Shown piece by piece: positions 9,353 to 20,641 of a stretch of 64,000 nt of DNA (within the stretch, counting starts at the first letter, position 1; every line of letters starts with the position of its first letter). The stretch is from Rhodotorula mucilaginosa. Taxonomy: Eukaryota > Basidiomycota > Microbotryomycetes > Sporidiobolales > Sporidiobolaceae. Under the pieces are notes generated by a model that saw only the letters and a list, made by a program, of their open reading frames with translations, was not told where the DNA came from and ran no database searches. A program made the translations under genes and the position numbers. The DNA lies in the NCBI GenBank assembly GCA_034406715.1, contig CP137876.1, forward strand, positions 412,001 through 476,000, read 5' to 3'.

Positions 9353-10892
9353 CGTCGCGCAACAGGAATAGTCAGGGTTCCCAGAGCGGTTGAGCCGCCC
9401 TCCACCCACTCGTCATTGTCATAGCGCGCATACATAAGGCCCGGCTCCCACCAATCGGGTAGACGAGGCACAGCAGGACTAGCGCGAGAGTACAGCAGCA
9501 GAATTTACGCAAGGTCGGGAGACTGGAGATGCAGATTGGCTTCCCTCTTGGAACGCGCCCGTATTGAGGAACCCAACTGTAGGCCTAACTTAGCGGGGAG
9601 GAGGAATTGCCGGACAAGCCGCGGGGGTACGTGCACGCCAGCGGGGGCTTCGTTTACGACCAGGAGGGCAGCTCAGCGTATTAGGTACATGGTTCAGTTG
9701 GCAGTCTTCGTGTGGCTCGGAATGCAGTAGTCGCTGCGCTGTGTTGCCGAGAAGATGTAAGTGGAGACGAGCGAGAGAGCAGGTGGACCGGCGACTCGAG
9801 CTGAAATGGCGAAAACGTCAGCCAGAAGAGAGGCCGGTGTTTCAGTCCTGCCCAGTTTCACAGCTCTTGGATGATCCAGCGAGTGCGAGTTGCTGACTTG
9901 TTTCATCAAGAGTCGAAGCGGTCGAGCGGTCGGCGGCGGCCGCTGAATCACCTTCATTCTCTTGCCAATCACACGTATGCACCTGATCCACGAGTTCGTA
10001 CCGGTACGTCTGGGAACGAAAGAGAGTGTCTCTGCATCGAGCGCTCCGTGCATCTCCGCCGCTCCGCCGACGAACGTCGACTCCTCGTCACTTTGGTTTC
10101 GCCTCCTTTCGGATGGTTCGAGCGGTTCCGACAAGACTGTTTTCGCAAGGAAAGGAGTACTCGGTGGCGTGACGCTATCAAGACCCTCTCCAGTCCCTTC
10201 CGCTGTGAGAAGCGCGAACAGCTGGGAACCTTCGAAGAGAAATATCTGCGTTCTCTTGCAAGGGGCCTCAAGCCAGGCAGGCATGCAGCGCGCTCTGCCG
10301 GACATGCTTCCATCGCCAACTTCTAGCTCACGCTGTAACCGCGTCGCGTGCGGAAATGTACGGGCGGTCTTGCTCTCGCAAGGGTACCGGCGGCTTGTCC
10401 CTCAGCGGAAAATAGAATGGAAAAATGACGACCGAGGAAAGACGAGATCAGGAGCGGAATGCCAGCCTAGCCCAGCCACGAAGTACACTTTTGCACACGC
10501 GTGTCTTTCCACCGCAAAACAAGCTGAGCGCGGACCGTCGCGCGCTGGTCTCCCGAGTCGCGTGGCGTGCTGCGTCTCGCTTCTCTTCCTTCTTCCCTTC
10601 ACTCCGCCCGCCCAAAACCCCCCTTACCCACATCTTTCCTCTCTCGAAACAGTCCTTGTAGTTGCAGGGTAGGTGTCGTGACTTGGAAGCGGCTCGGAGT
10701 CGCGCCGATCGAGCGAAAACTGCTCACTCGCTCGCGAGGCTGACCGCGATGCCCCCTTCCCACCTACAGTCAACTCGAGCCGGACACTCTCCTCCGTTCC
10801 GTACAACTTTCTGTACCCGATCTGACCGAGGCCCTACTACCGCCCGAATACTTCCTTCGCCGCGCTACTCGCTCTCCTCGACGGTCTCGACC
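9353..10892. other. Gene-poor stretch and cupredoxin promoter
   Basis: This is the longest stretch without a supported gene (1.5 kb). Minus strand 9694-10305 has a 203-codon open frame (with FEGSQLFALLTAEGTGEGLD) that lacks any family resemblance or splice support. A plus frame overlaps it. 10560-10640 is strongly C/T-rich, as in many fungal promoters, and leads into the cupredoxin gene. No tRNA-like box A/box B pair was seen. Confidence 0.35.
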
Positions 10893-12850
10893 ATGAAGCT
10901 CGCCGCTGCTCTCGTCGTCTCGCTGCTCGCCGCTGCGCAGCTCGTCTCGGGTACCCGTACGTGTCAATCCCCTCATCTGATCCTGTGTGGCCGGGCAGAA
11001 CACCCGTCCGGGGGCACACTCTGTCGACAGGGCCGTTGGCAAACCCGTCTTCCGCCTGGGCAAGCTGACTGACTTGGAGCTGCCTCCCGTTCGCGCGGAC
11101 AGCCTCGGACAAGCTCAAAGCGCGTCGTGCTCATGCTCAAGTCAAAGCTCGTCAGTACGGTGGCTACGGTGGTGCGTACGGAGGCGCAGGTGCGTCGAAT
11201 ACGGTTCCTTCAACAACAAAAAATCGCAACGGTCACCGTCGCTCCCACTGACCAAGGAGGGTTATTCGGAACACACAGCGCCTGCGGCTGCTGGCTACCC
11301 CGCCGGCTCGCCGTACGCTCCATCCGCGATGTCGTCGTCGGGGACCAGCATGAGCGGCATGGACGCCGGAAGCGCCGCGCCTGCGACGAACATGTCTGGC
11401 ACGCCTTGTGAGTATCGGACGAGCTTCCCTTGACTTCCTGTCCACGAGTAGTTACCCATGAACCCGACTGACTCGCCTCCGAGCCTCCGGCTACAGGTTC
11501 TGGCATGGCCGACTCAATGAGCATGGCCGGAATGGCGAGCATGAGCTACGGCGTCGGATGGCCCGCCGCCTCGAGCGCGCCGTCGAGCAACAACGACACG
11601 GGTCTCGTCCCTGGACCTGGACAAGTCGTCGTCGCTCCCAAGCAAGGCGATCTGGTGAGGTTGCGCGCGATCTTGACTGGACCTTCTTACTCCCACCCGA
11701 TTCCCCCGCTCATGCTGCTCGTTCGTCGACCGTGCCAGCGCTTCGTCCCGTTCAACATCAACGTCAAGCCCGGCCAGAACGTCTCCTTTATCTGGGGCGC
11801 CGGAGTGAGTCCGATCCGATGACGGAGAAGCGTTCGCCGGCGCCGAATCGGGCGCTTCCTCGAGTGCTGACCGCATTCAGCCATGGCCACACAGCCGCAC
11901 ACCGTCACGCAGTCGTCCGCCCTGAGCATCTGCAACGCGACGCAGCAACCCGGCGCCTTCAAGAGCGGCATGCAGAACGCGGGCTTTGAGTTCTCGGTCC
12001 CCGTCAAAGACGAGTCGACGATCTACTACTTCTGCGGCGTTCCGTCCCACTGCCAGAAGGGCATGGTGCGTGACGAACTCCTCGCCCTCTTACGAAGACC
12101 ACTGCTGACGAAGAAGCGTCCATCTCTGCAGTTTGGCTTGATCAACGTGCGCTCGCCCCGCTTCGACCGCGCCTCGAGGATCTCTGCGAGCTGACGAGAC
12201 TACTACCTGTTCTTCTCGCAGGGTGCCGTCGCCGACCACCCGAGCGACAGCTTTGGCAACTTTCTCGATCAGTGGGGAGCCATGTGAGCCAGCTCGCTTT
12301 GTTTCCGAGTCTCGTTCGCGTCCGAAGTCGGTCGAGGCGCAACGGTTACTGACGACGCTTGCATCACGCCCACAGGAACCCGGACAACCAAGTCCTGATC
12401 AACATCACCATCCAGATCACGGCGAGCGTCCCTCTCGCGGCCAAGTGGGGTTCTTCTCTCTCCGTAAGCCCCTTTTCTCGCCGGTGGCGTCGCCGACTCT
12501 CTCTTTTCTACCCGCCACGATGCTGATCGCGCGTCCGCGTACGTCCGTTTCCACAGATGAGTCAACTCGAGCCTTGGGCGGTCGACTGGGCGATGCAACA
12601 GACGCTCTACACTCGGCAGTTCTTTGCGCAGAACCCTGAACTGCTCGCGGCGGACGTTAACGGCACCACCACCTCCACGATCACGTCGTCTTCGGCGACC
12701 ACCGCGCAGCAGACTTCGGCAGCCGTTCCGACTGGATCGACGTCGGCCTCGAGCAGCGCGGCGATCGTGCGAAGTTCGGGTCCGACCGCGATCGCAGCCG
12801 CTGCGGCCTGTGCTGCTCTCGTCGCCACGGTCTTCCTCTCTCTCGCCTGA
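10893..12850 (+). CDS. GPI-anchored cupredoxin (blue-copper domain) surface protein
   Basis: This is a secreted plastocyanin-like protein in eight or so exons. It opens with a signal peptide (MKLAAALVVSLLAAAQLVSG) followed by a Gly/Tyr/Ser/Met-rich linker (SSGTSMSGMDAGSAA; MADSMSMAGMASMSYGVGW). The cupredoxin domain reads RFVPFNINVKPGQNVSFIWG, then PHTVTQSSALSICN, then STIYYFCGVPSHCQKGM. The last two hold the expected type 1 copper ligands His, Cys, His and Met. A region with two NxT sites and a Ser/Thr-rich stem leads to a hydrophobic C-terminus (IAAAAACAALVATVFLSLA), consistent with a GPI attachment signal. Introns are short with GTACGT or GTGAGT donors; one lies just after the signal peptide. 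The Met-rich linker before the copper domain is a further possible metal-binding feature. The physiological role of this fungal family is not established. Confidence 0.85.
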
Positions 12851-13296
12851 GCACACCTCCGCGCTGTACACTGTCCTTCTTTTCCACATCCGTTCCTGAC
12901 TGTGATCCGGTACCGCTGGTCGGAGGCCGAAGACGCATCATGCGCTCGCTTTGCACCGTGACACACACCCCTTTGAGAATGTTGTCGTACCTACCTCCTT
13001 CTCTCCTCGCTTTTCTGTCTTCTCTGTGTACTTTTCGCTTTTTCTGCAAATCCGCGCTTGTCTCGCTGCCAAGGCATGGAAGTACTCGCGAGAGCCGAAG
13101 AGACAAAATGGGTCGGATCGCGGGAAACGGATTTTGCGGTCAAAAACGAGTCGAAAAGGTCTCTCAAAAAAAACAGAACATCACATTGTCAAGGGCAATT
13201 AAGCTACACGAGTCAGAACGAGCGCGATGGAGAACGGGCAAGAAGTCAGCGGGTTGCGACCAGGACGGGACCCGCAGGGAGAAAGAAGCGAGACGA
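12851..13296. other. Convergent 3' flanks of cupredoxin and RPL35
   Basis: No gene is visible. Short overlapping frames on both strands lack family resemblance. The sequence becomes A/T-richer at 13020-13210, as expected for 3' UTRs. Confidence 0.4.
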
Positions 13297-14452
13297 CTAA
13301 CCCTTGACGATGAACTGCCTCTTCGGGAAGTGGATCGCCTTCTTGTGCGCACGCTCGGTGGTCTGGGTGCGCTCGTGCTGCAGGGAAGAGAAACACAGGA
13401 AAGAGGGTCAACATGACGAACGAACCGCCCGACGAGGAGACGGCGCCGGCCGGCCGGCGTACCTTGGTCAACCGCCTGCGGATAGCGCGGGTCTTCTTGG
13501 CGCGCATGTCGAGCGGGAGCTTCTTGCCCTTGTACAGCTCGCGGAGGTTGGCGCGCGTCTTGTGGTTGATGACCGTCAGGACGCGGGCGATCGACTTGCG
13601 GACAGTCGAGCTGCACGAGAGCAACGAGATTAAGGTCAGTTTCCTTCCGAGTTCTCCTGCGTGGCGTTGTGCGTTTCCCCCTCCCGCTCCTCTGATTTGG
13701 ATCTGGTGCTCGGATCCGATCCACCACCAGCCCTCTCGAGGCCCAACACATGTTCCCGCGCCCGCGGCCCTCTCTGACGGCAGCAGCAACAACACGCCTT
13801 GTCCCCGTCTCGAGAGATCTGGCGATTCGTTGTCGTATGCTCGGAGATGCGTGCGCGTAGACGGGGAGTAAGGAGGGGGCCTTTCGCAAGTCGCCCGGAG
13901 GGTGATTGGATTAGAGGTCGGTCCGCGTCTCGCTTCCGCCGAGGTCGACGCGCGCGTCGGCTCTCGACAGCTGCTTGAGAGGCGCAGAGGTGACGAATGG
14001 AGGCGTGGGCGGCTTCGACTCGTTCGTTCGTGTTGTGTGCAGTGCTGCTGCCGAGTGCTGCCGATCCCCTCCCATCGTCTCGCTGACTACACGCCGTCCT
14101 GACCGCCGTTCGAATCGCCCTGGCACTCGAGCACTCGTTGCCCGTACAGCCTGCCGCTGTCGCTCTTCTATGCGCGTGCCTCGAGATGTGCCTGGTCCTC
14201 CCTCCTCCCCCGCGACTGATGCTGCCCCCAAGGTTCGCGCGCGTGTCCGGGACGCGGCAGTTGACCTGCGGAAAGCACTCGCAAAGAGCAGTGCACTTAC
14301 ATGCGAGCGAGCTTGGAGGCGTTGCCGCCGGCAATCTTCTGAACGCGGAGCGAGACGAGCTCAGTCTTGAGCTCCTCGAGCTGCTTGACGAGCTCGTCGC
14401 GCTTCTTGTTCTGGAGCTCGCTGGCGCGGACCTTGAGCTGCGGCGACGACAT
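13297..14452 (-). CDS. RPL35: 60S ribosomal protein L35 (uL29)
   Basis: Component of the large ribosomal subunit near the polypeptide exit tunnel. Three exons give about 127 residues: [20 protein letters not shown] through ASKLARM, then [20 protein letters not shown] through RAIRRRLTK, then [20 protein letters not shown] ending FIVKG and TAG at 13297-13299. The sequence matches eukaryotic L35 along its whole length. The first intron is unusually long (13611-14300, 690 nt) compared with 50-100 nt elsewhere in the window; the second is normal and begins GTACGC. It is divergent with the MOSC gene, so a shared 339 bp promoter region is likely. Confidence 0.95.
13611..14300 (-). other. Long first intron of RPL35
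   Basis: The intron has a GTAAGT donor and a GTGCAG acceptor. At 690 nt it is several times longer than other introns here. I looked for box C/D snoRNA motifs (TGATGA with CTGA) on the sense strand and found no pair. It may hold transcriptional or splicing control elements, as long first introns of ribosomal protein genes often do. Confidence 0.7.
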
Positions 14453-14791
14453 CTGTTACGGCACGGCGGCGAGGTGCAGAGAGTGGCGCGAGTCGAGGGC
14501 GAGGGCGGGTTTGGGGCGACGAAGAGGGCGCACACGAGTCAGTTCTCTCGTCTCTCCTCGTCCCAGGGGCAGGCGGGGCGGTCGGGGGCAGAAAAGAGGC
14601 GGGCCTGGCTGGCTAGACTCGTTCGAGTCGACTCACGGCGAGCGGTGCAGCGTCCGGGAAGAGGGTGGCCGACGGGGACGAGGCGAACGCGGCGGCGAGT
14701 TCAGAGCTCACGGCGACTCGCCGCGCTGCTTCCGTTCCGCGTCAGCTTGCCGCTCCTTTAAGTTAAGCTGCCCCACTTGACTTGCCGCATC
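14453..14791. promoter_or_regulatory. Divergent promoter region RPL35 / MOSC gene
   Basis: 339 bp separate two start codons that point away from each other. No coding sequence is supported. I could not pick out a specific factor site with confidence. Confidence 0.4.
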
Positions 14792-16127
14792 ATGCTGTCG
14801 TGGCTCAAGGGCAACGCATCGAGTCCAAAAGTACAGCAGCTCTGGGGTACGCATCTCTCTCTCTCTCCGTCGCCATCTCCGAACAACCTAGACTCACCCT
14901 CCCGAGCAACTTGCAACTTGCAGTCTTCCCGATCAAGGCGAGTCATCGAGGCACACACTCTGTACACGGCCTACAGAGTCACTGACGCGCAAGACCGCGG
15001 ACATCCCAGAGCTGCCGAGGCACACGCGTCGACGAGTCCCCTTACACCGAGGAAGGGCTCGAATATGACCGGCAATGGATGATTGTCGACGCCGACTCGC
15101 ACAAGTTCCTCACCGCCCGCACTCTCCCCAAGATGGTCCTCATCCACCCGACCATTCACCGCGAAACGGGCCAACTCGAGATCGCGGTCCCTTCCTCCGA
15201 CGCGCCAGAGAAGGGGCAGACCTACTCGGTCCCGCTCGCGCATCCGACGACTTACCTCGCCAACCCGGATCAGGACCCTTCGCTCGACCACGATTACGTC
15301 GTGTGGAACTCGCCCGCCCAAGACGGCTACACCGTCGGTTCGCCCGAGTTGCACGCCGCCCTGAGCGCCTTCCTCGGCCGCAACGTCCTCCTCATCCGCA
15401 AAGGTCTCACGAAACGCACCGTCGCCGAAGTGCCCGGCGTCGTCCACTCGGAGCACCTCGACCCCGTCGTCGGTTTCGCAGACTTTTACGCCCTCTTGCT
15501 CGCGAGCGCGACTAGCCTCGCAGAATTGAACCGTCGCGTACCGGCCACCATCACCACCACCACCACCGTCGACGAGGAGGACCCGATCTCGCTCGGGATC
15601 AACCGGTTCAGGGCCAACGTCGTCGTCGAGGGCTTGTCCGAACCGTGGGAGGAAGACGGGTGGAAGCAACTCCGGATCGGAGACGAGCCGATCGAGGTCG
15701 GCTTCCGCTGCGCGCGCTGCATGGTCAGTCCCAGTCGGGCGCTCACCTGGTTTCCTCCTCCGCGCGGACTTTCCCTTCTTACTGATACCCCCCGCCCACC
15801 ATAGCTGCCGTCAGTCGATCCGGACACGGCAATCCGCCACAAACAGTTGCCCGACGCGGTCATGACGGACCGCGTTGTGCAACCCCTCTCGGCTCCCAAA
15901 GTCTGCTTCGGCATGCTCGCTTCGCCAGTCAAGAAACAAGGTTAGTGTCCCAATCACGAGGATTCCGCGCGCGCGCACGCATGGACCGAGAGCTGACGAG
16001 AAACCACCCGCCCGCGCCTTTTTTTGTAGGTGGCGTTCTCCGAGTCGGAGATCCAGTGACGGTGCTCGAATCGTATCCGCGACCGGCGAACGGTCCATAC
16101 ATTCGCGACGAGGACCGCACAAACTGA
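14792..16127 (+). CDS. MOSC-domain protein, mARC-like molybdenum-cofactor sulfurase family
   Basis: The protein has an N-terminal MOSC_N barrel and a MOSC domain as in mitochondrial amidoxime-reducing components. Exon 1 is MLSWLKGNASSPKVQQLW. The next short exon gives VFPIK, which joins SCRGTRVDESPYTEEGLEYD by a GC-AG intron (GCGAGT donor, near 14939), restoring the FPIKSCRG motif of the family. Later come EEGLEYDRQWMIVDADSHKF, the MOSC core INRFRANVVVEGL, EDGWKQLRIGDEPIE and FRCARCMLPSVDPDTA. The second Cys of CARC matches the cofactor-binding Cys of mARC proteins. The C-terminus is GGVLRVGDPVTVLESYP. It probably binds molybdenum cofactor; the substrate cannot be told from sequence. Its 3' end converges on the EST1-like gene. 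Confidence 0.85.
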
Positions 16128-16540
16128 TCGGCAGGCAGGCAGGTAGGCAGCCCTCTATCCCTTCCACTCGCTTCTCTTGTCTTTCTACCGTGTTGTCATC
16201 TCGTCCCCCACAAAACAAACGCGTGTTGTCGTCGGAGTATTGTAAAAATTGTCTCCCCGTGTTCCTGTAACCGCTAGCTTGTTGATCAAAGTCGCATGGT
16301 CTGTGCTACAAATAACCACTCTCGCGCGAGAGAGCTCGCCGGAGGTAGTGCTCGTCCATGCACAACGATGCACTAGTGCGTCTTTATTTCGCTCGCTCGC
16401 ATCGAGTCGAACGAAAGGTGCGAGCTCGCAGAAACTGTCGCAGAAAGGCGGGGGACTCGGCTTTTGCGGATCAAGTTGGCGCGGGGACAAAGGAGGAGGC
16501 AACCGAGTCAACATCGCAAGGGCGCTGCCCGCGTTCCGGT
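16128..16540. other. Convergent 3' flanks of MOSC and EST1-like genes
   Basis: No gene is supported. Open frames here are read-through or antisense of the Pro/Ala-rich tail of the neighbouring gene. Confidence 0.4.
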
Positions 16541-19500
16541 TCAACCCCACCCGTTCGACCTTGGAGGCGGTTGCGGCGGCAAATGTGTCCCCCAACCAGC
16601 GTTCGCGGTCGCATTCGCGTTCGCACCCGCACCCACACCAGCGAAGTAACCCCCAGCACCGGCACCGAACGTCGGCGCGAACGGCGAGAGGTCCGAGTGG
16701 TTGCGCTGCGGCAAGCCCGCGAACGCAGTCGACAGCCGGGGGACTTCGTTGTTCGACGACGACATCGGCGGAGGGAGCGACGCGTGCGCCTGTAGAGGCG
16801 GTCGCACAACCGGCGGAGGTTGTTGTTGGAAGGACGGAGGAGGGTACGCAGCGCCGGGCGCGTTGGGCGAAGTCGCCGACGTGCTCGCGGAACGTGCCGC
16901 CATCGCAGCCGCGATCGGCGCGAACGCGCCATCGTACATCGCTCCGAGCCCGACCGCGGGTGGCAACCCAGAGCCGGCGCCGGCACCGACATCAGCAGAG
17001 GCTGCAGCTGGCGCGGCATTCGTCAGCCAACCGGCAGCGTGCGCGGCGCGAGTCCCATGCGTCAAATTCGGGATCGCCTCGAAGGAGTGCGGCGTGACCG
17101 GTTTCGCGTGCGGAGCGGTCGATCCCGGCGCGGCGAAAATGTTGCCCCCGAGCAACAATGGCGAGCCGGTGCTCGTCGTCGTTCCCGAGGTCGGAGCCCA
17201 GATGTTGGAGATGGAAGAAGACGAAGGGTGAGAGCCCGTACGCGTGAGAGGTGGTGGCGCCGGCGCGGACGAGTGCGCGACGGGTCCGGTAAGAGGAGGG
17301 GGAGCCGAGCCGCCGGAAAGCAGCAGTTGGCGAAGGTCGGCAGCGGTTCGCGGCGATGCTGTCGCTGGCACTGGTTGAGGAAGAGCCATAGATGGCTGGA
17401 GCGGTGACCTGGGTGCGTTGGATATGCGCGTGAGCACGAACGCGAGGTCATCGCTGCCTCAAACGAAACATGCTCGGACCGACCTGGCCGGAGTCAGCGA
17501 GGCGGAACGATTGCCGGCGTAGACAATCTCCTCGTCCTCTTCGTCCTCGTCAGCGCTATAGTCGCTCAAGCCGAGTTTCGAAGCCGTCGCGACACGCATA
17601 GCGCGATCGACGGGGTCGTCTTCCGTGAGCTGATCCAGCATCTCCTCGTCTTCTTCTTCGACCTCCTCCCCTTCGACCTGGTGCTTAGTTTCCGCCACAG
17701 CGTTTGCAGTAGGCGGAGGTTTTTGCGTCTCGCAAGTGAAGACGCCGTTCTGCAGGCTGAGACCGGTGACCTGTCACGGGACGAGGTCAGCCGCATGTTT
17801 AGGTCCTGCGAATGCGCAGGCAGGGTGCCAACTCACATGCGATTCCGCCAGGTCGACTGCGTCTCGCAGCACGTCTGCGACGCGCATCAGCTGTTCGTCG
17901 TTCGGATGTACGTCCCTGCCGACTCGGCGGATCTCGCGCGCACTGACGACGTTCGCCTCGCCGGCGGTGCCCTTCATACCGCGCCGGAGCGGGACGAAGC
18001 CGAGCAGCTCGACATCTTCCTCGAGCCAGACGCCTTCGTCGAGGAGGTCGAGCGGGAGCTCGTCCTGCGGGAAAGCGACCTTGAGGATGTTGGCAAAGTC
18101 GGCGTACGCGAGCCAGAGCGAGTCGAGGCTGGTCCGGAACTCCTCGAGCGAGACGCGAGTCGGGTCGCTGCTCTCCACGCGAGATGCAGCAGACGACTCG
18201 AGCGACGAGACGTGCTGCGCCTCTTCGCCATTGCTGACACGATGGCGCCTCCGCTCGCTCGCCTCGACTCGTGCGTGGACCCGCGAGACATAGTCGAGCT
18301 GAGAGACGAGCCATTTCGTTAAGACGCGGATGGCAGGGAGGGCGCGCCGCAAGACGGCGCTGATGTTTTGAGCGGCTGGAACGCGCGTCCCCTGATCGGC
18401 ACCGCCGCGCTGGGACTCGTTCGAGTCGAGCAGTTCGATCGTTTCGATCGTGCTCCGTGCCAGGAGGATCTTGAGCATGGAAACGACATGCAGAAGGATT
18501 TGCGGCTCGAGGTTGTGCTTCGTGGCGGTCGGTGCCGCAGCGTCTTGTACACTCGCCGAGCTGGCCTGCGGCGCCACGGTCGAGCCGTTCTTGCTGCGAC
18601 TGAGCGTCGAGCGCGACATGCGAGAGTCCCAAAGCGCCGCGAGGGAGGTCGTGACGACCTTGATCACGGCGTCAGAGACGAGCAGGCGCTCGGCAATGAC
18701 GGTGCGGAATAGGTCCTGCAGTCGCAACGAGAGCGTCGCCAGCTCGGAAAGCCTGCAGGTGTCTTGTGAGTCAGTCCCTCCACATCCAAGCAGACTTAGG
18801 GAAGCTACATCCGGTGAACTCACTGCTGCTTCGTGAAGAAGATGCCGTGGAGGGCGATGAACGCAGCCTTGAACCGCTCGGCATCGTCGCCGTCCGGCTC
18901 TCCTCCATCAGGTGCGAACCACCGAGCGACGGCCTTGCTGAACGTGATGCGCAAGTTGGCTTTTGCCGTCGCAAAGGGGGAACGGACACACAGGGCGCGA
19001 TAGTAGTGGTAAACCGACGAGAGAGGATCCGCGGCGTACTGCGCCAGGACGGCGAGCTGGTTCGACGGATTTCCTACGTAGCTCGCAGTCGGAAGAGTCA
19101 GTACCGAGACCGTGTGCGAATCCGAGCTGACTGGGGACGGAACTGACCGTTGTCGGGCAGCAGCAAGCGGGCTTGGGAGTAACATTCGGCTGCTTTGGTG
19201 TAGGTCTTGATGCGACGGTCTGCCGCAGGCGCGTTCCCCGCTGCTTTGCCGCCTCTCCTGCCACCGCGGCCGCGTCCTTTGTGAGACTCGACGGGCGGTT
19301 GTCCAACGCTGTTCTCGCTGTAGAGCTCGCTGTAGCGCGCGAGATCGCCGAAACAGATCAGAGCTTTGTGCGCGAGGGGCAAGACGCCCGCGCGGAGGCG
19401 GTCCCGTTCGACCTCTTGCGCGACATGATCGGGTACCGCATGGCTCTCGGGCAAGCCCGGATCGTTCGCCGACAGGAACGAGGTCGCGACGATCCCGACC

Positions 19501-20256
19501 GAGCGGAGTTCGGCCGCCTCTTCCGGGTAGAGCCGACTCGCGAACCGGCCGCAGAGCGTGCGCCAGAACTCTTCCTCTTTGCCGAGGAACTGGCGGAAGC
19601 TGTGGATAAGTTTTCTGCGCGCGACGGGGCCGACTGCGGCGGGCAGGATGTCGCCGCCGTTGCCGATCTGGTTCCGGTCCCGATTCTTGTTCTTGTGCCC
19701 TTTCGGAGCTGCGGCGATCTGCTTGTCCAGCTCGGCGAGGCGTCCTCGGTACGACGTGATGAGAGCATGGGTCGTGTCGAGCCAGAGCAGGTTGAGGGTA
19801 TCGAGGCGGCGAGTCGGGGAGGTGGACGACAACGAAGTCGAGGAAGAGGTGCGCGAGCGGAGGACGTCGGTCCGAGATCGCTCGTCGGGCCTGCGATCGC
19901 TCGCCGAGGAAAAGATGACTCGCAGGTATGCTTTGCGCAGGCTGGTAAACCGAGGGACGAGACGCATCAGCCAAGTCCAACACATGGCGTAAGATCGCAC
20001 GAAGAGAGGGGGCAAAGACGCACGACTCTCGCTGGAATTCGAGGTCGCGATCCCAGGGTTCTTTGCGCTTCAGGAGCGACTTGAGTTCGAGTGCAAGACC
20101 TTTTGCTTCCCTGCGTACACGCTCGAGGTCAGCGAGGTGGCGGCCGAGACATTTCGCCGTCGACGAAGCGACGCACCTGACCATCGCGCTCGAGTCTGAT
20201 GCGCCCAGCTGGCGTGGCAGAGCGTCCGAGCCTCTTCTCGAGAACTCGTTCGCCAT
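16541..20256 (-). CDS. EST1/SMG7-type TPR protein (telomere or nonsense-mediated decay)
   Basis: About 1,080 residues. After the start MANEFSRRGSDALPRQLGAS, two introns (donors GTGCGT and GTCGTG) bring together EAKGLALELKSLLKRKEPWD and DLRKAYLRVIFSSA. The EST1 N-terminal domain follows (LNLLWLDTTHALITSYRGRL; LIHSFRQFLGKEEEFWRTLC). The 14-3-3-like TPR core then reads LLPDNGNPSNQLAVLAQYAA, SVYHYYRALCVRSPFATAKA and AFIALHGIFF, the signature of EST1/SMG5/SMG7/EBS1. The C-terminal half has a long helical part (LATLSLRLQDLFRTVIAERL), an acidic stretch (GEEVEEEDEEMLDQLTEDDP) and a Pro/Ala/Ser-rich tail. No PIN domain is seen, so SMG6 is excluded. In fungi this family acts in telomerase recruitment (Est1) or mRNA decay (Ebs1/SMG7); which applies cannot be told here. 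Confidence 0.85.
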
Positions 20257-20641
20257 CCTTTAGGCTGGCGGGGGCGAATGACCGGACGCGACCAAGAAGT
20301 TGGGTCAGGAGGAGGCGGCCGCCGCGCAGCTCTTTGCGCGGTTCCTGGTCAAGGTGGGCGATAGAAGCTTGAATCACTCGAAGCAGCAGAGCATAGTCTC
20401 CCTCTCTCAGTCAGCCTTGCCCGGCACGGCGAGAGCGAAAGTGTCTGACGTCGAAAGTCGCGCCTTCGTTCAAGTCCGCGGACCTCTCCTCTCCGCGTAC
20501 CAGGCCGATCGCAGCTGGTGGACTGTGGTGCACGAACCAACACTCGATCGATACCTGCAGAGCTACGCCCGTCATTCCCTCGCTCGGAGCTGTGCCACCG
20601 GACTCGACGTCGACTGAATCTCGCCGCTGTTGACGACAAAC
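20257..20641. promoter_or_regulatory. Divergent promoter region of EST1-like and coiled-coil genes
   Basis: 385 bp lie between two start codons pointing apart. Open frames on both strands lack family resemblance, and no additional exon joins in frame to either gene. Confidence 0.35.

Noticed and set aside
14090-14130. GTTCGAATC motif as a tRNA T-loop inside the RPL35 intron
   Set aside because: No acceptor stem, anticodon arm or box A fits around it.
13611-14300. Box C/D snoRNA in the RPL35 intron
   Set aside because: I found no TGATGA-type box C with a paired CTGA at suitable spacing on the sense strand.
16358-17407. Plus-strand frames opposite the EST1-like gene tail
   Set aside because: Shadow frames of the Pro/Ala-rich tail; no splice signals or family match.
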